Of a stretch of DNA of 64,000 nt, positions 10,681 to 23,303 are shown in pieces. The notes below the pieces were generated by a model. That model had not been told where the DNA came from. It saw nothing but the letters and a program-made list of their open reading frames with translations, and did not search any database. Made by a program: the position numbers and the translations under genes. Each line of letters starts with the position of its first letter. The first letter of the stretch is position 1. Source of the stretch: Saururus chinensis (taxonomy: Eukaryota > Streptophyta > Magnoliopsida > Piperales > Saururaceae); the NCBI GenBank assembly GCA_035235625.1, contig CP141141.1, positions 20,147,968 to 20,211,967 on the forward strand, given 5' to 3'.

Positions 10681-13039
10681 CCTATACCAAATGTCGATCA
10701 AGACGGAATTTTCCCCAATCCGTAGATTTTTGTCATTAGTTTTCATTGCTGGTCGCCACCCACTAGTCGGCCTCCGGTTTGCCGCCTCGAGCCGACGACA
10801 GCGAGGTGCCGAGATCTAGCCTCTTGCATCGATTGGTCCCGATTCATTCAATTGGCCGACCCACATTAGAGCAAAGTTGCACTTTTTCACGGGCTGCATC
10901 CATCCTCCACAATTGGATGTCGAACAATATTGGGCCAACGTCCACTTGACTTGCCGCAATCTAGCGACTGCCAGGTCCCGTCTTCTCCAAAGTCTAGGCC
11001 CGGCCCCATCTAGCCATTAGTGGCCCAGCGATGCTTGTTTACCACCCCAACTCGGCACACTATTGCCCTGGCTAAATCGGCTTTATTCAATTCTCTACTA
11101 GGCTGTTCTGCTGCAGATAGCTACGGAAACCGGCTTGACCCAATAACAGCAAGGGGCCTCCGCTCCCAGTCTCCTCTGCACATCTTCTGCACACACCAGA
11201 CGCCCCTAAACTTTGGGGTAAGTCTCCAACTACCACTGATGGGCCCCGCTCCAACCCAAACCAATGTGTCCACCTTGTTATTGCGCGGACTTGTGCTGCA
11301 TGTCCAACTGACGTGGGTGTTGCCCCAGCCCAGTGACATCAAGGGTCAACAATTCAGGCCCGATTCTAGCTTTGCACCCCACTTCCTATTATGCGCGACA
11401 CAGAATTTGCGAGGAAAGAGTCCCCAAATTCAGATCCTTCCAAGGGGAAGTAACATTGTTAGCCATTAGACTCTGTCTATCGAAGGCTCAACCGACGTCG
11501 TGCCCATAACCTTCACCGTAAGCCATGCATGATGCATGATCGTCTGTAGGATGATTTGATTGTGGTAAGTGTTTAGAAATGACGCTGCCTTTGTCGGCCA
11601 CCTACGTTGGCCTTAGTGCCTCAACTTGTGTTTATGGAACGACTCCACCACTATGCATTATGGCTGTTAAAGCTCTCCTCTGCCTCCCTTATGTTTGTGA
11701 GTACGCAACCAAGTCCTCTGCCATGTTGTGAGGATTCGACAATGCAGAATTGTTACCGCTAGAGATAGTTTGCAGTCTATTTTAACGTTGTGGCCAACAA
11801 GTATTTTAAATTGTTAGCTGACCTCCAATTAGTCACCTCCTATTATGTGGTCACTTTTGCCATCCCTAGGGGCACGACCTTGTGTTTGGTCACCCTAGTG
11901 CGCCCAGTCTTTTGCTTTGAGTGAAATTAGTCTAACTTATCGAAATTAATTCCAACATTTCTTAAAATCCTCGGGACAACAATGACTCTCTCAGTGCAAT
12001 GTTTTTGGCCGCCTATTCCACTATCAAAATTACCACTATCGTTTGCTCGCCATCAAACTCCTATGAATTACGAGGTAGGGGACCTTGAACTCGTAATTTC
12101 ATTATAGCATGCTTTGATTGTGTAGTAGCATGCTAGGAGTTTATTATTTAATATTTTGTATGATTATGTTGATTATATAAGCATGTGGTATGTATGTGAA
12201 TTGTGCATATGTTAGTGAATACTAAGGGTGTGTAGTAAGTTGCTATGACAGTATGTTGGGCGAGGAAAGACATAATATTGAAAGGCGAATGTTGGATTTG
12301 ATGAGATTTAAGAATTGGTTAAGTTTAGTCAAATGGCACGTTGGAGCGACGAGTAGGAGATGTGGGAGATGCTAGGGATTGAAGACTTAAGATTCGGAAC
12401 GCCTTTGGGGGACTGTGAGAAGTATGAGATAACAACATAATTATACATGCATAATGTACATAATATGAATTATAACGAAAGAATAATGTGTAAGGAATTA
12501 GTAAGGGATTGATGACAGGACTTAGGTCTAAAGGGTTTCATTTCAGGAGTTTGAGTAAGACGATTGGATATTAAGGCGGATGGTGTAAGATGTAAGGTAG
12601 TAAGTATTTGATGGTAAGAGTGTGAGTATGGAATTTGAGATCAACAAGTAAAACTATGCTGAGATTCGTAAGACTGTAAGTGTAAAGGTGGGGGATGAGC
12701 TAAGTAAAGAATGCTACTTTTGTGGTTTAGAGCTTCAAAACGGACTTAGATCTAGCTTTATTAGCTGAAGATTGTAAGATAGAAGTTGTTCCTAGCATAA
12801 TTGTACATGCACAAGTTACTTAATATAAACTTGAATGGTAAGGAACCCTAATTTGATAATGTTGTGAGTTTGAGACGGAAGGTTTCGACGAATTAAGTTT
12901 CGTTTCTTGCTAGTTGATAAGTAATCGACTGAGTTTTCTTCCTGGTCTAGCCATGGTGTTATCCTGCGGGATTTGGTCTTGGTGCTATATTTTGGCCCAG
13001 ACGTTTGATGCTCTGTTGAGAGCGCTATAAGTTTCCGCC

Positions 13040-13195
13040 CTTCGTGGGCTCTGTATGTTTTCTACCTACAAATGGCACTTTATGTTCTACCCAAGAGTGG
13101 CACTGTAAGATTGCTGCCAAAGAGTGGCACCGTATGTTTTCCACCCTTAGTTGGCACTGTATGGCCCTTGTTGGCACTGTATGGCCCCAGAGAGT
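13040..13195 (+). repeat. Minisatellite, unit about 30 bp
   Basis: About five units of the type GTGGCACTGTATGTTTTCCA follow one another with substitutions, within LTR-B. Confidence 0.75.
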
Positions 13196-13379
13196 GAGCA
13201 TTTGCACGCTTAGGTAAGTAGTATAATAGATCTACTCTTACCTATTTGATCCTGTGCCCCATGAGCATAGGTGTGTCTTGCCTTCGGAAAAGTCCATGGT
13301 GTCTAGTTGTTCCGCGAAGGTTAAGGTGACGCCCCAATAGCATTCCCTTCCTTTCCGATGCTGAAGCTTATTAATTGTA

Positions 13380-13625
13380 ATGAGCTTCAGTTGTCGATAG
13401 TAAGTGTACAATAGTAAGAGTAAGATGTATGTTTCAGATTCAGAGTAAGATGTATGTGTAAGATCCAAAGTGTGAGCTTCTAATTAAGACAGTAAGAGTA
13501 AGTTTATGAGTATGAGTAAGATTGTATGAGTAAGATCGTATGAATAAGGTCGTATGAGTAAGTTGGTGAGACTTTGATTCAGACTGTAAGTGTAAGCATA
13601 AGCGTAAGTGTAAGTGTAAGTATAA
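13380..13625 (+). repeat. GTAAG-rich degenerate tandem array
   Basis: There are many repeats of AGTAAGA, TATGAGTAAG and TGTAAGTG. The clearest units are the three TATGAGTAAGATTG-like copies at 13520..13565. Confidence 0.75.
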
Positions 13626-14268
13626 GTTCAGCTAGTACAACTGTAATTGTGTAAGATACACTATTTATGCTACATGTACCTTTTTGCTTCATGTGTGATT
13701 GCATGAATGTATCTGTATGGACTTACGAAGTTCATTGACTTATTTCCCCTACTGGGTATTTTCCTACTAAGTATAAAAATACTCACCCTATTTTTTTAGC
13801 CCCTTTGTCTAGAAGCTTTTGCAGGTCGATCGATAGCTATTTGGACTGGACTAATCCCCGTGGTGGACTATTCTTCCTCGACCTGAAGTGCAGTAAAATC
13901 GTAGTGAGGCTTTGTGGATTTTAGTGTCACGATCTCATGGTTTGATTATGGTGAGAGAAGTGTATTATTTACTGGACTTGTGTATGTTTGTACGATTCAT
14001 TTTTTAGACTGTGAAAGAACTTGTACTCAGATATGCCTGAGAGGTATTCGTTTTTAAAGCCCATGGCCATGGCAGGTTTTCACTTTTATATTTTCGTTTC
14101 GGGTCACACCTGAGAATGTTAGTTTTGTCGTATGATGAATTTATTTAATAAAATTGTTTTCATATCATTTTGAATTTTGTTAGTTCTTTTGATTTACGTC
14201 GGTATTTTGAAATAAAATATTAGCAAAGTTTTTAGTTAAATGTAAGAAAAAACCTCGGGCGTGACAGT

Positions 14269-14280
14269 TGGTATCGGAGC
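14269..14280 (+). other. Primer-binding site of the LTR-B element
   Basis: TGGTATCGGAGC lies two bases after the LTR terminus and differs from the initiator-Met-tRNA type by one base. Confidence 0.85.
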
Positions 14281-16429
14281 CTAGGCTATCTGACTACAAG
14301 TTCATAACAGTCGCAAGTCTAGAGTCGTGACACATAAGAGTAAGTCATAACTTTGTTAGAGGGAATCTAGGGAAAAGATTTTTCTCTTAATTCCGCTTCT
14401 TTATGCACTTAAGCAAAGTCAAATTGGAGTGTAGTAACTGTGGAGCGTTATGGATTGGTAAACTCTCATTTTCGATGCTTTTGGAGAGAACTAAAGGCAG
14501 TCACAGAGCAATTTGTGAATATGAAGTGGTGGTTGAATTTTTGCATAATCCGGGTGATCAGAGTGTGGTTAAGGCCACCTATGCTCTGACAGAGGACAAA
14601 AGCAATCGGTGAAATCTGTCTGACGTACCTATTTTTTTAAATCTGTTAGCCTCTGACTAAACGATAGTTGTGTAGGTTTTATTGAAAATATTTTATGTGA
14701 CCATCATTGTTAGAAGGTTGAAGTTCTTTTTGTTGTTTGCAAGGGAGAAGGTAAGGAACGGAGTTGAAATCTGTTTCATTCTCTTTTGGTAATTTGTGAG
14801 TATGAGGGGATTTCTGGAAGAGTTCCAAACTTCTTTAACGGTAAACAGATTAAAGTTAATTGTCTCGACATTGGATGGTGTTGTGGCTACTATCATAAAA
14901 GTTCTGAGAAGAGAGTTCTGAGAAGAGAGTGCTGACTTGTTTTGGATCGGTGTTTGGCTAGTCACGTAGTAAACAGTCATAGACCTCCATAAGAAATATG
15001 TGCTTAAGTGCCCAAATGGTCAGGATGTTTGCATCCATGGTATTCAAGAAAATTAGATGTCTAGGCGAGGCAGCACATTGTTGAAGGTTGTAGAGCCTGT
15101 TGGTGAGTTGTTTGAGAAGTCACTAATGGATTAAGTCTAGAGCAGCTGTGCTTTTTCAAGGAGATTTCTGCACGTTTCTCTGATGACATATCAAAGTTTG
15201 TGCCTGAGAAAAGAGGTGGAGTTCGTTGGGAGTTAGTGCCTAGTGCACTCCCTATCTCTAGGTCATCATAGAGGATGACCCATTAGAATTAGTTGTACAA
15301 AAAGGGAGAGTGAGCAGAACTTGTGGTGAAGAATTGCACTTGACCGAGTTCATTTCTTTGTGAAGAATGTTAGTTTTACCTATGAAGGAAGTCCTTGCAA
15401 TCATGTATAGACTACCAAATGTTACACTGGGTGACTTTCAAGAATTAGTCTCTTGCTCAGGTGTGATGACCTTTATCGTAAGTGACGGTCAACCAAGGGT
15501 TTTTGAGAATTGACTTGAGCACATCATGGAGGAAAGAATTCTTGAACTGAGTCACGGGGAACCTACCTGCTAGCTATGCTCCCCTCCCGGTGGACTGGGT
15601 GGATTAGTGAGTGGTGTGTGCTCCAAGAAGTAGTCAATTCTAACACGACATTAGTCGTTTGTATTTTACACTGCCGCATTTTAGAACCTTGATTTCTAAA
15701 CACTGGCCAAAATCCCGCATTTCATAGTATTATCATTTTTGGCACTTGTTTTCTCCTCTTTCTTTTATATAGGAGGAGTTGCAACAGAAATTAGGGCATA
15801 GATACTTAGTTAAGCTTGTCATTGAGGCACATGTTACATATTAATAGGAACGTCTACTTAGTTCATTAGAGTCTCAAATAATCTTGTGTGATAGGTAATA
15901 TAGATCTAAAAGTAAGGTTGTTTTTTTTAACCATAATAAGTTAATAACTACTAGAAATCTTTAAAAAAACTTTAAATGCAAACAAAATTTTAAAAATGAT
16001 GTGGACCTCTGAAACAAACTCTTTTCTACTGTGAATTCTTCATTAACTCTATATAGTTCTGCCAAACTCATTAATTTATAAAAATGTGTCATGCGTATCA
16101 CATAGATCAAAAATACAATCATGGGCCCATTGATAAGAAAAAACATAGGCTTTATACCTAAGTAATTACGCAAAATTTGCCTGCACCACAATCTCACGCA
16201 AAAGAATTAACAACATTTTCTTGGGCAAGAACATTTTTTTGGTACTCGCAAAAATTTGAAAACTATACTGATATTTGATTAGGATACAATTTTATCCCTT
16301 AGGAACCCTACACACATCTTTAGATGCAAACAATTAAAAAAATAAAAATTGTGAAAGAAATTAATACGTTGGTCCTAATTCTCTTTTTTGTTCATTTCAC
16401 TACAAAAGGTAGCTATCTAAACTAGCATA
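14281..16429 (+). mobile_element. Remnant interior of the LTR-B element; no recognisable polyprotein
   Basis: The sequence follows the primer-binding site, so its first part is retrotransposon leader. A 69-codon frame at 14403..14612 has an isolated Cys-x-x-Cys but no zinc-knuckle spacing. I see no reverse transcriptase, integrase or protease motif in any frame to 16429. Either the element was nonautonomous with a noncoding interior, or the coding part was deleted. The right limit is unknown. Confidence 0.45.
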
Positions 16430-16629
16430 CTCTCTCCATCCCATATTAATAGCTACATTTAGGAAAATAATATATTTTATTAAATGGTAAAACCTATATA
16501 CAAGAGAAGAAAAATAAGCTTAAGATACTTTTTTTTAATTACCCAACTACTTAAATACAATAAAATAGAGCTATTAATATAGAACAAATGTTTTGGGCGA
16601 ATGAAGCTATTAATTTAAGATGGAATAAG
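16430..16629. mobile_element. Stowaway-like MITE, 200 bp
   Basis: The element is flanked by TA on both sides (16428..16429 and 16630..16631). Its ends are CTCTCTCCATCCCATATTAA and, inverted, CTTATTCCATCTTAAATTAA. It has no coding capacity. The family has further copies at 35708, 39962 and 58490. TA targets and CTCCCTCC-type ends are typical of Tc1/mariner-derived Stowaway MITEs. Confidence 0.85.
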
Positions 16630-16631
16630 TA

Positions 16632-17820
16632 ATACTATCCTTGAGTGGCAATCAAAAATTCAATGCTTAGGAAATGCTAGGGTTGGGAAGACTTTATCTA
16701 TGATGCCAACTATGTATGTGCTGACCAAGAAAAGATACTTTCATGAAAATTTTGGGTAAGAATTTAACTACAGTGAGAGGTCCTAGTACGCATCTTTCAC
16801 ATATGTTTCGTGGAACCGTTCTAAAAATTGATGTGAAGTGAGCAATTCCAAACAACATGATTTCCCTGATAAATTTGTATAATTAAGGGCGCTTTTTTTT
16901 ATGCAGCAAACCTCCCTGCATTATCTGGTGCGTATGGCTTAAAAAAAAATGGGGGCAGTTTTATGGTAAATAAACTAATAAATTGTTCTGTATCAGCAAG
17001 CCATTCTCTAGAACTTCAGTGCAAAACCGAACCCCGGTGAGGAACCAAACATCGAATTTCCAGTGAGACCTGGACCCACACGACAAAAAGCCCAGGTAGC
17101 GGTGGATCTGGTCACTGGTGACTGCAGTAGCCTGCCACTGCCATGCAGGCCACCCACATCCAGAAAGTTACTGCTGCTCTCATGGTCGTCGGTTTGGCAA
17201 CCGGCCGGCCAGATTTGGTGGCCAACACGGAAAGAGGGAAGGGGAGACGAGAGATGAGAGGAAGAAAAAGAGGAGAAGAGTGAGGGCAAGTACTTGGCCA
17301 CACTGGAGGGGATGGGAGGAAAGGTGAAGCTGCTGGCAGAGATAGATGTGCCGGAGGCAGAAGAAGAACCGTCTCCTCGCACCCATTCAATCTTTGGGTG
17401 AGTCATGCATTTTCATTTACAAAGAGGGGAGGTCGTAAATAGAAATGCATGGAGTGTAATGTTTCTATAAGCATTTGATGTATTTATTTCTTATAATTTA
17501 CTTAATATTTATACCTATGGAGTCGGGTGTAGGCTAGTCACATATTGTAGGCTCATTGCGCCATAAAAGAAATTTGCAAAAAAAAAGGACAAATATAAAG
17601 GAAAAATGAAGGTAGAAGAAAAGAGAAAAGAAAAAAGAAAATAGAAAAAACTTTAAAAGAGTGGATCGCGGCTTGCTGAACATCGACCAGCTCTTTCAAC
17701 GTTTGGAACTCTCCCCCACCTCCCTGTGTGAGCAAAGAGGCAGCGCAGCCGCCCACCGACAAAGGTTTGGCAACGGCAAGGCCGTCACCCCTACTCAGCC
17801 TTATCGGCCCACTTTTTTAT
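16632..17820. other. No gene recognised
   Basis: Unassigned sequence with a GC-rich, CCGG-containing island at about 17020..17400 and an A/G-rich stretch at 17570..17660. Overlapping open frames on both strands in the island have no family features. Confidence 0.4.
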
Positions 17821-18513
17821 AAGAGCATATGAGTTATATGTTAGGTTTATTAGCTGATTTATATGTCAAAATTATGTTAAAAACCTTAGGTATGTACTTA
17901 GTCTTAAAATCTAATTAGATATAGTTGCAGTCAACTCATATTTGTAATTGTAGACTTGGAAAATAAGAGCAGACATGTTCATATGGCTCAAGACAGAAGA
18001 TTGAAGAATGTTGAAGGTTTTTGAAGTTTATTCAGATTACATTCGTATACCAACATCACTTGGAGGAGTTTCAGAAGTGATTTTAGGGGTTTTAGGCGAG
18101 TTTAGGTAAAAAAAGGTAAAACCATAATTAAACTAATAATAAGGATTGATCGTTGGACATAAAGGAGAAGAGAATGATCGATTTGACATTTAATTTAGCA
18201 TTGTGTCAGAAAAAGTCAAGAGTTATCGATCAATCGCTTCGTGAATCAATCGCAAAGCTTAAAGTTATCGACGAATCGCTTTGTGAATCGATCAATCACT
18301 TGAGTATCGTGTGTTAAAAAAATAGTGAATGATCGATCGTTGTATGAAGTGATTGATTGCTAGTAGTTCTAATTTCTCTAAAAGTCATTCTAAATTTAAT
18401 TTCTTTCCTTGTTGAAGCTAAATACCTAAATCCATTTGGAGAGCTATATAAAGGATAAGAATGGATGAATTTTAAAAGAGAGAAACCTAGAGAAAATTAG
18501 AGAAGAAGGATTT
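17821..18513 (+). mobile_element. Probable LTR promoter fragment with ATCGAT-type motif cassette
   Basis: Paired near-repeats around TATCGATCAATCGCTT and TATCGACGAATCGCTT (18208..18345) lie about 100 bases upstream of a TATA box, CTATATAAAGG at 18445..18455, followed by an A/G-rich leader. The layout resembles the reversed fragment at 22250..23303. The right side is interrupted at 18514 by the start of LTR-C. The LTR ends were not found. Confidence 0.5.
18445..18455 (+). promoter_or_regulatory. TATA box of an LTR fragment
   Basis: CTATATAAAGG, downstream of the ATCGAT cassette. Confidence 0.5.
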
Positions 18514-19136
18514 TGTAATGACCCATTTTCGAATTATTCTAACCTAAGGGGTTAGGGGTAATTATATAATTTTTAAAAAGTTTCAGGGGGTTTCAATGGA
18601 TGAAATCTTCGTATATGAGTAAGGCTCGAAGTAACAAACATAACGAATTGAAGAACACATGAAACAGAGGTTGGGACTAAAAGTTATGACTTTAGAAAGC
18701 GTGTCACGTAGGTGGGACCCACTTAAAATTTGTGGGATAACCCATGGTCTAGTTTCTAAGGGCTCGTCAATACAAGTCTATCGGTACCAAGAACGCGCGA
18801 TTTTGAAATCAAGGTAGGAAGTTATTGTATTTTGAAGTTAGGATGTTATTTGAATAAAATAATATAAGAAAAAAATAAAATATTAAGAAGAAAACAAAAT
18901 TGTTGATACAGTGCTGACTCCAACCGCACTGCAGAGCCACGGTGCTTGGCACTAGGGCCCATGGGCCAGCATCATCGCGGGTTGTGCCGCATGATTGCAG
19001 GAGCCATGGGTCGTGACCGCAAGCAGCACATGGTTGTGTGCGTTACATGCACAGCCATCGAGTCGCAAGCCTCACATGTGCGCGATGCATGGTGCAAGTG
19101 TGTGCACACACTCTTCATCCAGTCACGGGTTTTTCC

Positions 19137-19145
19137 TATAAATAG
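19137..19145 (+). promoter_or_regulatory. TATA box within LTR-C
   Basis: CTATAAATA preceded by a T-rich stretch, about 620 bp into the LTR. Confidence 0.5.
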
Positions 19146-19309
19146 GAAATGCATGAAGACTTTCGGGAGATTTTTTTGGTCTATTTTGGGTCCATTTTTT
19201 CCCTTTGAAGAGGCATTCTTAGCTAATTTGAGGATGTTCTACGCAATAGAAGCTAATTTCAAGTTTAGCGACTCTAGAGAGGGTAAATGGCTGGGGTAAG
19301 AGGATTCTA

Positions 19310-19900
19310 TGTCTGATGCCCCTGGCCTAAAGAGAGAGAGAGAAGTGGCCCGAAGTGAGAGGAGGTTCTATCCTCCTCCATCGATCTACACAGTGTGAGA
19401 AACATCTCCGAGTAAGGGGAGGCTATGTCTGCCACCTACGGGCATAGGAAGTGTGAAGTGTCTCCAAGTAAGGGAAGGTTCTGTACTTTGCCTACAGGTA
19501 AGGGGAGGTTCTGTCTACCGCCTATGGGTTCCGGAAGTATGAAGTCTCTCAGGGTAGGGGGAAGTTATGTCCTTTGTCTAAGGACATGGTGATAGGGAAG
19601 TGTCTCCAAGTAAGGGGTGGTTCTATCTGCTACCTATGTGCAAGGAAAGTGAGAAGCGTCTCCGAGTAAGGTTATGCCAACCACTTTCGAGCGTGCAAAG
19701 AGAAATGTGTCTTCGTGTAAGGGGAGGTTCTGTTTGTTGCCTTCGAGCATAAAAAGTAAGAAGAGCCATAGGAAAGGGGAGTGTCTATCTATCGCCCTCG
19801 GGTAGAATGAGAGAAATATTTTGGAGCAAGAGGAGGCTTCGTCCGCCATCTCCGAACCTGAAGAGGAGGACAATCTGAAGGAAGGAGCAATTCCGAATGC
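19310..19900 (+). repeat. Minisatellite, unit about 58-65 bp, about 8 diverged copies
   Basis: Each unit carries AGTGTCTCCAAGTAAGGGGA or a variant, then GGTTCTGTCT, then a GCCTA-type block. It is clearest between 19380 and 19760. Confidence 0.8.
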
Positions 19901-20673
19901 CACCAATTCTGCTAATCTCAGGGGAGTAATTGTTTCTGACTTTCTGATTTCATATACGATTATATGAGCACAGGTGCATCTTAAGTAGTTTAACATAAGA
20001 TGCTACACAATTATATGTGCTTTGCAATGATTTGATGTGATCAGATGTGTTATGACATGCTTTTCTCTAATATGTTTGGCTATGAATGATTTGCTATGAT
20101 CTAATGTGTTTTAGTAAGCTTTGATATTTATCCGATCTAATTTGATAAGATCTGATATAGTCAGATGAGAATTGATATGATATGGTATAATCTGCTCTGA
20201 TGTGTTCTGCTCTGCTATGTGATAGAGTGGGATGTGTGATTTTAGTAGTGTTCTGCTCACCTCTATGATTGAGTGAGATAAGTGATTCTACTAATTTTTG
20301 TATTACTCCGATTAAATATTTGGATATATGAATTTTAACGTATGTATTTTTTTACTATCTAATGCATGTAATAGTCGTTAGGGAGAACTATGTTTGATTC
20401 CGATTGTATTGGAATAACATCGTGGATGTTTTCCAATATATATGTAGGCAGCTAATGACACAACAATGTTGGCCCAATCCAAATTAACTATATAATTAGG
20501 TTTGTTTTGGTAGATGCATGAAATGCTTAAGTTCCATGGTGCATAAAATAATATTACGACTCTCGCACTCAGACTCCATCGATCCTGTCTAGTTTGTGGA
20601 TTTATAATTTTTAAACCAAGAATTTGGGTTTCCAAAACCCACAACTCGGGTCTGATCGCAGCTCAAGTGTTAC

Positions 20674-21829
20674 ATTCTACCTTTTGCATATTGTTTTCCT
20701 TGAAGAATACATGTGGAGTTTTGAGTTGAAAATTAATGGTGAATTTATAAAGTTATTCCATAACTAAGAAGATATTTCACATAGAAGTTTTGAAAGAGTT
20801 GCAACATATCTTCAATGGGAAATTGAAGATTCCAAGAGGCCAAAGTCAAGATAATAAGAGAGCTTTTTGAAGGCTAGAAGAAGACAAAGAAAAAGGAAGA
20901 AGAAAAGTTTTAAGTTCTTGAGGGAGAAGACTTTAAGGTTACAAATGATAGAAATTTGTGGAGATCTAAACAAAGAAGTTTGCTTGTGTCGATTAATTGT
21001 CTTGCTTGCTAGTAGTGTATTGATTTGGTTCCTTTGAAACTGTCGTAGTTTTTTATCTGAGTTTGGGTTTTTTACATTAAATTATTGTATGTTCATGTGT
21101 GGATTGAATACTTGTGGTTTGATTGGTTAATACATCATGAGTGTGCTTTGTGAATAGTTTTATTTGTTTCCTCTTTAGAAAAAAAAAATGTGAAAAGAGG
21201 CTAGAACTCTTAATTCTTACTTGTCAAAGTACTAGTTTTAAGAATAATCTAATGATCCACTAGGTTGAGTAGATGGATTTTAAATTCACAAGTGGTAGCT
21301 AGGGTTTAATTATAAAATTTTAATTTTGCTTAATGATATTAATCTGATTTGGCATGCTAGTGCTTTATTATCTTGCTCAATCTTCTATAGTTTGATTTCT
21401 TATGCTAGATTTCTTGGCTAGAGTTTGATTTATGAATTTTGCTTAGTTTACTTATTTTTCTATTTGAATTACTTGTTTAAACTTGCTAATTTGTATGCCC
21501 TAGATTGTTAGTTGTTGCTCTTAAGATTTTCCTTGATTTAAGTGCTTGAAGAGTGTTGCTTGGATTATTTTTTGTTGGATTAAAATCAATAGCTAGTTCA
21601 AATAACTCAATAAATGAACATCGGGGTACAAATATTGAACTCACGATTGGTAGTTAAGGGGATCAGATCTTGTGATTGTGTTTGATATCAATTTTGCATG
21701 CTATTCTAGCTCATTCTTCCAAAAATAGATTAATGTTTTATTGTGTGTGTTAGCTAAAAATTGTTTCTACATGTACTTGATTGATTCATCATACTTGTGA
21801 TTTATTCTAGTGATAATGATGATTTAGAT
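20674..21829. other. No gene; probable retrotransposon LTR or leader sequence
   Basis: AT-rich sequence without a supported open frame. It leads into a copia-type gag remnant at 21830, so it is probably the leader or LTR of that element. Its ends are not resolvable. Confidence 0.35.
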
Positions 21830-22250
21830 GCTAAAACTTTCATTAAAAAATTCATTGGTTAGGGTAAAAAGATTAATAAGTTAGAGGAAATTGCCAAATC
21901 TAATGAGGAGACAATTGATTCAATTTCTAAAGCAAAATTCCAATTTGTTGAAAAAATGGAATCATTAAAAAAAGAGGTTTAGATTTTAAAGAATGAACTT
22001 GAAAAATAAATAAAGAAATCTAGATCTTTAGGGGATAAACTTATGTCTACTATTGAATAAGTTGACAAACTCAAATATGAAAAGATAAATTTTGTTGAAA
22101 AAATAAGATTCTAAAAGAATGACGTTAATGAGATATTAGAGACAAATAAGGCTTCTTTGAAGAAGACTGAAGATCTAGGACATGAATTGAAAAGTTCTCG
22201 ATAAAAAATTAAATCATTTGCCATAGGGCTGAAAGTTTAATATACATCTA
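21830..22250 (+). pseudogene. Copia-type gag remnant, coiled-coil segment
   Basis: One plus frame reads INKLEEIAKSNEETIDSISK, then FVEKMESLKKEV, then ETNKASLKKTEDLGHELKSS, with several stops between. It is a Lys/Glu-rich heptad-like stretch of the kind that follows the gag domain in some plant Ty1/copia polyproteins. No zinc knuckle, protease or later domain follows, because the sequence changes to a reversed LTR fragment near 22250. The assignment rests on composition and on the surrounding retroelement sequence, so it is moderate. Confidence 0.5.
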
Positions 22251-23303
22251 CAACTAGAAAACCACCACATTGCTTGTTGTCCAAATATCTAGCTAATGTA
22301 AAGAACTACAAGATATGACCATGATGCGCAGGAAATTTAAAGTGAAATAACAAGCACAAATATTGATCGATCTAGCAAACTAACTTATCAACACATGCAA
22401 CCAACCACAATCAACACAAGGCACTTTTTACGTCGAAACACAAAGTGGGAGAAAACCATGGATAGCCACTCTCTTGCTAAATCAATGTACTCCGAAGATG
22501 AGAACTTATAATACTCAGGACTACTAACCTCTACAACCAAATTAGAAGTCCCTACTTCAATGGTTTTTTGGCAACCAAGACACATCATTGGTGTTTTTCC
22601 CTTTGAGCTTAATCTTTGTCTTTCATCAATAGCAAAGCCACCAATCTTTTCCTCTTCAATTAGATCTTCTAGGCTTCTTAGATGTCCCTTTATGAAGAAA
22701 TCCTTCTGCAACCTTTGTTGTGTGTTACTGTGAATTTATCCACACCACTTATTCATGAAAGAACAATTAAAGATCCCTTGTTGGCTAGTTGAAATGATCT
22801 TCAAAGCAAGCAGCTAAAGGAAAGCTCTAAACACTCCAATTCCAATAAAATAGACTCACAATCTCTCTTTACCTTAACAATGACTTCTCTCTTTTTTTTC
22901 ACTTCCAAAACACCTCTTATATAGAGCCCAAAGTTGGATTACTTGTTTGACCTTGAATAGGAATCAAATTCCATTTGGAACGGCCTATTTTCAGAATCTA
23001 CACATTGACTAATTGATCGTTACATTAACTAATCGATCAGTCGCTACAATAACTACTACAATATGTGATTCTAGAAACATAAACAATTGATCATTACAGT
23101 GCCCTAATTGATCGGTGAACATACTGTTATAGTAACTTGCTACAATGCTACAATTATACAAAAAAAATACATTTTTTTCCTATCGATCCCTTTTCAATCC
23201 AAATTGATCGTGGAAGACAATTTTTTATACTTATATAAATTTTCACTCATTCTTTTCTCACACTCATATAATAAACCCTTTATCCCAATTGTGTGATACA
23301 GGA
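22250..23303 (-). mobile_element. Reversed LTR fragment with ATCGAT-type cassette and TATA box
   Basis: On the minus strand, paired words such as ATTGATCGGT and TAATCGATCAGTCG (about 22990..23130 on the plus map) lie 60 to 200 bases upstream of a TATA-type box, CTCTATATAAGAGG (22914..22927). About 460 bases farther comes TTTCGACGTAAAAAGTGCC, resembling the leader/U5 of plant copia LTRs. A possible left terminus is TGTATCACACAATTGGG at 23302. The 107-codon minus frame at 22388..22711 lies in this transcribed LTR part and shows no family. Confidence 0.5.

Larger units (their letters stand above)
9710..14266 (+). mobile_element. LTR family B, 5' LTR of a truncated retrotransposon (4557 bp)
   Basis: Seen: it starts TGTAACATCCCCGATTTTT, ends CGGGCGTGACA, and is followed two bases later by a primer-binding site. 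This identifies it as a 5' LTR in plus orientation. It is unusually long. Inside are an AT-rich first 300 bp, a GC-rich block (about 10030..11500) with a diverged long tandem repeat, then AT-rich sequence with a GTAAG-rich array ending near 13625. The 5 bases before it (GATCT) do not match those after it, as expected if the interior was retained. No second LTR of this element was found downstream. Long open frames inside the GC-rich block (up to 240 codons) show no protein family and are judged compositional. Confidence 0.8.
18514..20673 (+). mobile_element. LTR family C, copy 1 (5' end clear, 3' end tentative)
   Basis: It begins TGTAATGACCCATTTTCG. It shares the GGGCTCGT and GTCTATCGGTACCAAGAACG blocks (18759..18797) with the reversed segment at 28078..28586. 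A GC-richer region rich in GCATG- and GTGC-type words (18900..19110) precedes a TATA box at 19137..19145. A minisatellite occupies 19310..19900. The proposed right end, GTGTTACA near 20673, is weak: no target duplication matches GATTT before the left end, and no primer-binding site follows. A 117-codon open frame at 18946..19299 overlaps the promoter region and is not supported as a gene. Confidence 0.5.

Noticed and set aside
10097..10819. 240-codon frame, with frames on the other strand too
   Set aside because: It lies inside the GC-rich tandem block of LTR-B. Long frames occur there on both strands and none shows a domain.
20641..20690. Right end of LTR-C with target duplication
   Set aside because: GTGTTACA could be an end, but the following TTCTA does not match GATTT before the left end. 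Kept only as a tentative boundary.
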